Source of the DNA: JADKIH01 sp031427625
Lineage (GTDB): Bacteria; Bacteroidota; Bacteroidia; AKYH767-A; 2013-40CM-41-45
Direction of reading: 5' to 3'
Length of the DNA: 30,298 nucleotides
Assembly: GCA_031427625.1 (NCBI GenBank)
Contig: JANPNV010000141.1
Coordinates: forward strand, 1-30,298
Made by a program: the position numbers and the translations under genes
The notes under the pieces: model-generated
The model's input: only the letters and a program-made list of their open reading frames with translations
What the model was told of the DNA's origin: nothing
Databases searched by the model: none
Shown: positions 25,570 through 30,298 of the stretch, in pieces
Layout: every line of letters starts with the position of its first letter
Position numbering within the stretch: position 1 is the stretch's first letter

Positions 25570-26436
25570 ATGAGACAACTTAAAATTACAAAGCAGGTAA
25601 CGAATCGTGAAACAGCGTCGCTTGATAAATACCTGCAGGAGATCGGCAGAGTAGAATTGATCACTGCAGAAGAAGAAGTAAGACTTGCGCAGAAAATTAA
25701 AAAAGGCGACCCATTAGCTTTGGAACGTCTGACAAAAGCAAACTTAAGGTTTGTTGTATCCGTCGCTAAACAATACCAGAATCAGGGACTCACACTAGGC
25801 GACCTTATCAATGAAGGCAACCTGGGACTCATTAAAGCTGCTCAACGATTCGATGAGACGCGAGGATTCAAATTTATATCCTATGCAGTATGGTGGATCA
25901 GGCAGTCTATTTTACAGGCATTGGCGGAACAATCTCGTATTGTACGTCTTCCTCTAAATAAAATTGGTTCGTTAAATAAGATAAACAAAACCTTTTCAAA
26001 GCTGGAACAGGAATATGAGCGTGAACCTTCAACTGAAGAAATCGCTCATGCCATGGAAGTCTCTATTGATGATATCAAAGATGCCATGCGTACATCTGGC
26101 CGTCATATCTCTATGGATGCTCCACTTCAGCAAGGTGAAGACAGTACGCTTATCGATGTACTTGGCGACGATGATCAGCCACATCCTGACGCAAGCTTAA
26201 TTACCGAATCACTTCGTCGTGAAGTGGAACGTGCTCTTTCGACACTTACTACCCGCGAAGCGGATGTTATCAAACTATATTTCGGACTTGCATTAGGCGA
26301 ACAACCAATGACGTTGGAAGAGATCGGTGAACGATTCGACCTGACGCGCGAGCGTGTACGTCAAATCAAAGAAAAAGCAATCCGCAGACTTAAACATACT
26401 TCCCGTAGTAAGATCCTGAAAACATACCTGGGATAA
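25570..26436 (+). CDS. rpoD: Primary RNA polymerase sigma factor (sigma-70, RpoD/SigA)
   Basis: 288 residues, ATG start. Region 1.2 is SLDKYLQEIGRVELITAEEE. Region 2 runs through NLRFVVSVAKQY and DLINEGNLGLIKAAQRFDET to FKFISYAVWWIRQSI (core binding and -10 recognition). Region 3 is LNKINKTFSKLEQEYEREPS. Region 4 ends TLEEIGERFDLTRERVRQIKEK (helix-turn-helix). Region 1.1 and the large non-conserved insert of E. coli RpoD are absent, as is normal for the short Bacteroidota primary sigma, which reads TAnnTTTG promoters. An AAGGA stands directly before the ATG. A 256-nt leader region separates it from pnp. Confidence 0.96.
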   Translation: MRQLKITKQVTNRETASLDKYLQEIGRVELITAEEEVRLAQKIKKGDPLALERLTKANLRFVVSVAKQYQNQGLTLGDLINEGNLGLIKAAQRFDETRGFKFISYAVWWIRQSILQALAEQSRIVRLPLNKIGSLNKINKTFSKLEQEYEREPSTEEIAHAMEVSIDDIKDAMRTSGRHISMDAPLQQGEDSTLIDVLGDDDQPHPDASLITESLRREVERALSTLTTREADVIKLYFGLALGEQPMTLEEIGERFDLTRERVRQIKEKAIRRLKHTSRSKILKTYLG

Positions 26437-26447
26437 TTGAATTTTGT

Positions 26448-26497
26448 AAAAAGTCTCATGTAAAAAAGGATACTTCCTTTATACATGAGGCTTTTTT
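26448..26497 (+). terminator. Rho-independent terminator of rpoD
   Basis: A long imperfect hairpin: AAAAAG and CTCATGTA pair with TACATGAG and CTTTTTT, and AGGA/TCCT closes the top. It is followed by a second T-run (gttttttt). It begins 11 nt after the rpoD stop. Confidence 0.8.
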
Positions 26498-26548
26498 GTT
26501 TTTTTACTTTTACCCGATACTTGTTATCGTATACTGAATTCTAACGAT

Positions 26549-26556
26549 TACCTTTG
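26549..26556 (+). promoter_or_regulatory. -7 promoter box abutting the rpe start
   Basis: TACCTTTG is a perfect TAnnTTTG and ends 4 nt before the ATG. It follows the rpoD terminator, so rpe needs its own promoter. If used, the mRNA would be leaderless or nearly so. Confidence 0.5.
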
Positions 26557-26560
26557 GTCT

Positions 26561-27208
26561 ATGCCAATTGTTGCTCCCTCTATCCTCTCAGCCGATTTTG
26601 CCAACCTCCAGCGCGATGTAGAAATGATCAATCGCAGTAATGCAGATTGGTTTCATGTCGATATCATGGACGGAGTTTTTGTTCCTAATATTTCTTTCGG
26701 ATTCCCTGTACTAAAGGCGATAAAACGTTTTTCAAAAAAACCATTGGATGTTCATTTAATGATCGTTCAGCCCGAACGGTATGTCGAACAATTTAAAGAA
26801 GCCGGAGCCGACATCCTCAGCGTTCATTATGAAGCATCCATTCATTTGCACAGGACACTTCAGCAAATAAAAAAATCAGGAATGTTGGCCGGTGTAGCAA
26901 TCAACCCTCACACTTCCGTTCATTTACTCGAACCACTTATTAATGATATTGATCTGATCTGCCTAATGAGCGTGAATCCGGGATTCGGAGGACAAAAATT
27001 TATCGAAACAACTTATTCGCGTTGCTCCGAATTAAAAACAATTATCGTTAAGCACAATTCATCCGCTAAAATTGAAATCGATGGCGGCGTTGATCTGAAT
27101 AATGCGGCAGCATTGATAAAAGCCGGTGCCGATGTTTTCGTAGCAGGAAATACTGTTTTTTCATCTGCTGATCCCGAAAAAACAATCGCTCAGTTAAAAT
27201 CTTGCTGA
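26561..27208 (+). CDS. rpe: Ribulose-phosphate 3-epimerase
   Basis: 215 residues, ATG start, usual length. The TIM-barrel family motifs are present: PSILSADFANL at the N-terminus, WFHVDIMDGVFVPNISFG with metal-binding His32 and Asp34 and catalytic Asp nearby, LDVHLMI with His65, and MSVNPGFGGQKFI. The phosphate site is formed by IEIDGGVD and ADVFVAGNTVF. It interconverts ribulose 5-phosphate and xylulose 5-phosphate in the pentose phosphate pathway. It lies behind rpoD, separated by a terminator, and is tail-to-tail with the next gene with only 4 nt between the stop codons. Confidence 0.97.
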   Translation: MPIVAPSILSADFANLQRDVEMINRSNADWFHVDIMDGVFVPNISFGFPVLKAIKRFSKKPLDVHLMIVQPERYVEQFKEAGADILSVHYEASIHLHRTLQQIKKSGMLAGVAINPHTSVHLLEPLINDIDLICLMSVNPGFGGQKFIETTYSRCSELKTIIVKHNSSAKIEIDGGVDLNNAAALIKAGADVFVAGNTVFSSADPEKTIAQLKSC

Positions 27209-27212
27209 TAAA

Positions 27213-28427
27213 TTATTTTGCATAGTCACTTAGATATGCAAAACGCTCTGTCAATTTTCCTTTGTCTAATATAGTAGCTCTTTCAATGAGTCCGGATGAA
27301 TCATCGCCAAGCAACTCAGGCATCACACGCTCCAGCAAATGTTTTCCAAATCCATCAGATGCATCTCTTGGCAATTCGCAAGGAAGATTATCGATGGCCA
27401 TCACTGTTATGGCTGCCTTATTAAAAGCATCGGTTTCACTCTCGCTCATCGGATCATAGCCGTAAAATTTATCTTCAATCGAACTTGCTCGTTGTGTAGA
27501 TGGAATGCTGCCATTGATATCGCAGGTAACATCTGCAATAACACTAATCCTGAAATCCGGATCCTTCATTCTCTCCTTCGTAAACATTATATCAGAACGC
27601 GGATCCCAAAATGTACAATGAATCAACAAATCCGTTACTGATGCATATGAATCTTTATCACTGAAATTACATCTGTACGAAGAAGGATTGTGATGAAACT
27701 CCCAACTGCTGTATGGAGAATTATCTCTCGAAACAAAATAGTCTTCTGAATGCAATTGAACATACACAGGCTCCCGAAAAGTGTAATTGAGAAACTCATA
27801 GGGCGTGACTTTCCTCAGACTCATCGCCCCCAACGTTTCACAGGCTCCATTAGCAACCCTTCCACTTCCGGTAACAACTATTTTAATATTTGGCAGATTC
27901 GCCTTCGATAGCTCACTAAACAATTCTTTTTTATCGTGACATAGATTTGCGGGTTTTAAGTCAAACATCTTATACTTTAAACCATACGCCATTATACCGT
28001 TATATGCGCCTACAATTCCTGCATACCTTCCAAAACCGATTATTCGGTTATCGTTTTTGTCGACGAGACTTTCATAATCGATCATGGTAATTTTTTTTTC
28101 CATCATCGCTTTAAAAAGCTCTTTGTTGTGAACCTGCTTCTTAATGGTATGAGAGAAAAATAAATACTTCTTCCCCGGTAACATATCCTTAATCGGAACT
28201 TCTTTAATCCCTATTAATATATCCCTGTCGCTTAAATCTTCCTGAAGTACAATCCCTTCTTCGATAAATTCAGAATCTTTAAAAGCCCGCCACTCACTTG
28301 GCTGGACTACGAGATCAACATGCGGATAATCCTTTACAATTTGTTGTGCCTGTGAAGGTATAAGTGCAACACGCTTATCATGAGGAATTTTCCCCTCTCT
28401 TAATATTCCAAATCTTATCTTTGTCAT
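27213..28427 (-). CDS. Saccharopine dehydrogenase-like NAD(P)-dependent oxidoreductase
   Basis: 404 residues, ATG start. The N-terminal alanine-dehydrogenase/transhydrogenase-type domain opens RFGILREGKIPHDKRVALIP, followed by Rossmann elements. GFGRYAGIVGAYNGI (131-145) and VVTGSGRVANGACETLG (184-200) form the nucleotide-binding half. DVTCDINGSIPSTQRAS (299-315) corresponds to the DxxCDxxGSI motif of lysine-forming saccharopine dehydrogenase and of lysine-ketoglutarate reductase. The family reaction is saccharopine + NAD+ to lysine + 2-oxoglutarate or the reverse; no partner gene of either lysine pathway is nearby, so the true substrate may differ. A perfect TAGCTTTG box lies 5 nt before the ATG. 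Confidence 0.85.
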   Translation of the reverse strand: MTKIRFGILREGKIPHDKRVALIPSQAQQIVKDYPHVDLVVQPSEWRAFKDSEFIEEGIVLQEDLSDRDILIGIKEVPIKDMLPGKKYLFFSHTIKKQVHNKELFKAMMEKKITMIDYESLVDKNDNRIIGFGRYAGIVGAYNGIMAYGLKYKMFDLKPANLCHDKKELFSELSKANLPNIKIVVTGSGRVANGACETLGAMSLRKVTPYEFLNYTFREPVYVQLHSEDYFVSRDNSPYSSWEFHHNPSSYRCNFSDKDSYASVTDLLIHCTFWDPRSDIMFTKERMKDPDFRISVIADVTCDINGSIPSTQRASSIEDKFYGYDPMSESETDAFNKAAITVMAIDNLPCELPRDASDGFGKHLLERVMPELLGDDSSGLIERATILDKGKLTERFAYLSDYAK

Positions 28428-28432
28428 TGCCG

Positions 28433-28440
28433 CAAAGCTA
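28433..28440 (-). promoter_or_regulatory. -7 promoter box abutting the saccharopine-dehydrogenase-like gene
   Basis: On the minus strand TAGCTTTG matches TAnnTTTG perfectly and ends 5 nt before the ATG. No -33 TTTG at 19-nt spacing was seen. Confidence 0.45.
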
Positions 28441-28518
28441 TATTTAATTAGTCAATTTACGAGTATGATTACTCCTTGTTACATAAGATTCGTAACTTTC
28501 GAGACAAACTAATAATAA

Positions 28519-29409
28519 ATGAAAACACTGATTACTTTTTTTATCTTATTTCAATCGCTAAGTTTATTGGCACAGGATTCTCTCAGTATTAAAGAAGGAG
28601 TTTTTTCAATGAGCGAAGGAAATCAGCCCGGTTATTCTGTTGTTGTTCCCGGAGCAAGGCTTAAGGATATTATTTCGGACTGGAATAAATATCTACGCCA
28701 AAAGACAAAAAGTAAATTCAAGAAAATAAATGGAGAATATGTTATCTCATCTGCTATTATCTCCGAATTAACTACTGACACAGTTGGCATGTTCACTAAA
28801 ATTGAAGAACTTTCTGCTGGTGTCCAACTCACATCATTCATTTCAAAAGGCAAGTCTTTATTCATTAGCACTACTTCGGACGCCGAAGTTGGTCGTAAAA
28901 TTAAATTTTTCATTCGCAATTTTGCGGTAAATGCTTATCGGAATACCATCACTGATGAGTTGTCATCCGAACAAAAAAATCTTAAATCAATTGAATCAGA
29001 AATCAAGAATCTTGAAAGCAACAATGACTATCTCGAGAAGAAAACCAAGTCGAAGAACCGATCCATTGACCGCTTGAATGACGACATAAAATCAAATCTC
29101 AATTTTCAGGATTTCAAATCGAAAGCTATTTTACAGGAACAGCAGACATTGGCAACCTTTATAGATCCATCGGAATTAAAGACTGCGCAGCAGAAAAAAT
29201 TAAAAACGCTTGAAAAAGAAAAAGCAAAATTAAAAAAGCAAAACGAAGGACTCAATAAAAAAGTTGATCAGTTAGAAAGCGAAATCAAATCGATGGGAAA
29301 TAATATCGACAAGAATAATTCCGATAAAATACCAGAGAAAAAAACAGAGTTAGAAAAACAAAAAGTAGTCGTTAGCAATCTCGAAGAGAAATTAAAACGG
29401 GTAAAATAG
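28519..29409 (+). CDS. Secreted coiled-coil protein of unknown function
   Basis: 296 residues, ATG start. A clear type I signal peptide (MKTLITFFILFQSLSLLAQ, cleavage after about residue 19) is followed by a globular part (about 20-150; strands such as SVVVPGARLKDIISDW and GEYVISSAIIS). The rest is almost uninterrupted heptad-rich coiled coil (about 150-296, strongly Lys/Glu/Asn/Leu, e.g. LKTLEKEKAKLKKQNEGLNK). No lipobox, transmembrane segment or T9SS tail is seen, so a periplasmic location is likely. The globular part resembles nothing I can name with confidence. It precedes trmD by 64 nt and may be cotranscribed with it. Confidence 0.8.
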   Translation: MKTLITFFILFQSLSLLAQDSLSIKEGVFSMSEGNQPGYSVVVPGARLKDIISDWNKYLRQKTKSKFKKINGEYVISSAIISELTTDTVGMFTKIEELSAGVQLTSFISKGKSLFISTTSDAEVGRKIKFFIRNFAVNAYRNTITDELSSEQKNLKSIESEIKNLESNNDYLEKKTKSKNRSIDRLNDDIKSNLNFQDFKSKAILQEQQTLATFIDPSELKTAQQKKLKTLEKEKAKLKKQNEGLNKKVDQLESEIKSMGNNIDKNNSDKIPEKKTELEKQKVVVSNLEEKLKRVK

Positions 29410-29473
29410 ATTGTTATATTTTCAGCTACATATCAACTTGAATTAAAAAATTAAAATCAATAAAGCTTATAAC

Positions 29474-30145
29474 GTGCGATTCGATATTTTAACTGTAGTT
29501 CCGTCACTTCTCGAAAGTCCATTCAGCCATTCTATTCTTAAACGGGCTCAATCCAAAGGCATCGCAGAAGTTCATGTGCACAATATCAGAGACTGGGCTA
29601 CAGGCAAACACAAGAGTGTAGACGATTATGCATATGGAGGAGGCGCAGGCATGGTCATGATGATTGAGCCAATCATTTTATGCATAGAGTCCTTGCAGAA
29701 AGAAAGGACCTATGATGATATAATATACATGAGTCCTGATGGCGAGTTACTCACACAGCCCTTAGCAAATCAGTTATCCTTAAAGAAAAATATAATGATT
29801 CTTTGCGGGCATTACAAAGGCATCGATGAAAGAATCAGACAGCATTTTATAACCCGAGAAATTTCAATAGGCGATTATGTACTCTCCGGTGGCGAACTAG
29901 CCGCTGCAGTTATTGCTGATGCCGTTATTCGGCTTTTGCCCGGAGTATTAAATAATGAATCCTCTGCCCTCTCCGATTCATTCCAGGACGGTTTACTTGC
30001 ACCTCCAGTTTATACCCGTCCGGTCGATTTCAGAGGACTCAAAGTCCCCGACGTCCTTCTTTCAGGCCATGCCAAGGACATAGATACATGGAGACATGAT
30101 CAGTCAATAGAAAGAACCAAACAAAAACGCCCCAATCTGCTATAA
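29474..30145 (+). CDS. trmD: tRNA (guanine37-N1)-methyltransferase
   Basis: 223 residues from a GTG at 29474, giving the typical start MRFDILTVVPSLLESPF. The SPOUT trefoil-knot fold is marked by DDYAYGGGAGMVMM, YMSPDGELLTQ, LCGHYKGIDERI and IGDYVLSGGELAA, which bind S-adenosylmethionine in the knot. Next come LPGVLNNESS and SFQDGLLAPPVYTRP, which includes the catalytic Asp of the family. It adds a methyl group to N1 of G37 in tRNAs reading CNN codons, preventing +1 frameshifts. The usual neighbours rpsP, rimM and rplS are absent here. A heptamer array starts within 10 nt of the stop codon. Confidence 0.96.
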   Translation: MRFDILTVVPSLLESPFSHSILKRAQSKGIAEVHVHNIRDWATGKHKSVDDYAYGGGAGMVMMIEPIILCIESLQKERTYDDIIYMSPDGELLTQPLANQLSLKKNIMILCGHYKGIDERIRQHFITREISIGDYVLSGGELAAAVIADAVIRLLPGVLNNESSALSDSFQDGLLAPPVYTRPVDFRGLKVPDVLLSGHAKDIDTWRHDQSIERTKQKRPNLL

Positions 30146-30153
30146 TTCTTAAA

Positions 30154-30298
30154 TCTTGGTTCTTAGTCTTATATTCTTGGCTCTTTATTCTTGGTTCTTG
30201 ATTCTTTATTCTTGGTTCTTGATTCTTGGTTCTTGATTCTTGGCTCTTGATTCTTGGTTCTTGATTCTTGGTTCTTGATTCTTGATTCTTGGTTCTTG
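30154..30298 (+). repeat. Heptanucleotide array behind trmD, running off the window
   Basis: More than twenty 7-nt units in register from 30154 to the right edge. The main forms TCTTGGT and TCTTGAT often alternate, giving a 14-nt higher-order unit; variants are tcttggc, tctttat and tcttagt, and one unit (cttatat, 30168-30174) is decayed. The unit is the same as in the array at 3681-3820. It starts 8 nt after the trmD stop, and its full length is unknown. Confidence 0.93.

Overview
The window reads as an ordinary chromosomal segment of a Bacteroidota bacterium, most likely from the Chitinophagales/Sphingobacteriales side. The evidence is a giant secreted protein ending in a type IX secretion (T9SS) sorting domain, a TamL-type Omp85 lipoprotein, a short sigma-70 factor in the order rpsO-pnp-rpoD-rpe, start sites mostly without Shine-Dalgarno sequences, and several perfect TAnnTTTG boxes (the Bacteroidota -7 promoter element) just upstream of genes. 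The DNA is AT-rich throughout. I see no insertion sequence, prophage, CRISPR array or rRNA.

Layout. 1-2838: a minus-strand run of small genes (YdjM-like membrane hydrolase, TMEM175-type channel, dihydrofolate-reductase-family protein, and a DUF1801 protein cut by the left edge). 2965-5564: a SlyD-type prolyl isomerase (plus) converging on an M61 peptidase with a PDZ domain (minus). The gap between them is made largely of 7-nt repeats. 5730-7118: dihydrolipoyl dehydrogenase. 7147-13947: a 2266-residue secreted CotH-type protein carrying lamin-tail-like modules, twelve tandem Ig-like units of about 78 residues and a T9SS tail. 14348-16673: an M2 (ACE-family) dipeptidase lipoprotein followed by a DUF4907 lipoprotein. 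16809-18085: tRNA-Ala(GGC) and a FAD-dependent amine/amino-acid oxidase-like protein. 18185-20470: TamL. 20599-22645: class I fructose-bisphosphate aldolase and accD. 22804-27208: the housekeeping block rpsO, pnp, rpoD, rpe. 27213-28427: a saccharopine-dehydrogenase-like protein (minus). 28519-30145: a secreted coiled-coil protein of unknown function and trmD. 30154 to the right edge: a second heptamer array.

The genes are mostly independent housekeeping and cell-envelope functions rather than one pathway. I did not find a convincing new multi-gene system. The most unusual signal is the family of in-register 7-nt repeats (core TCTTGRY; CAAGA on the other strand). They begin right behind the stop codons of slyD and trmD, form a large imperfect inverted repeat between slyD and the M61 gene, and run into the M61 reading frame, where they encode its C-terminal tail. 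Second is the Ig-like repeat array of the CotH protein, with two cysteines conserved in every unit. Third is the placement of perfect -7 boxes only 4-5 nt from the ATG of three genes, which suggests leaderless or nearly leaderless transcripts.
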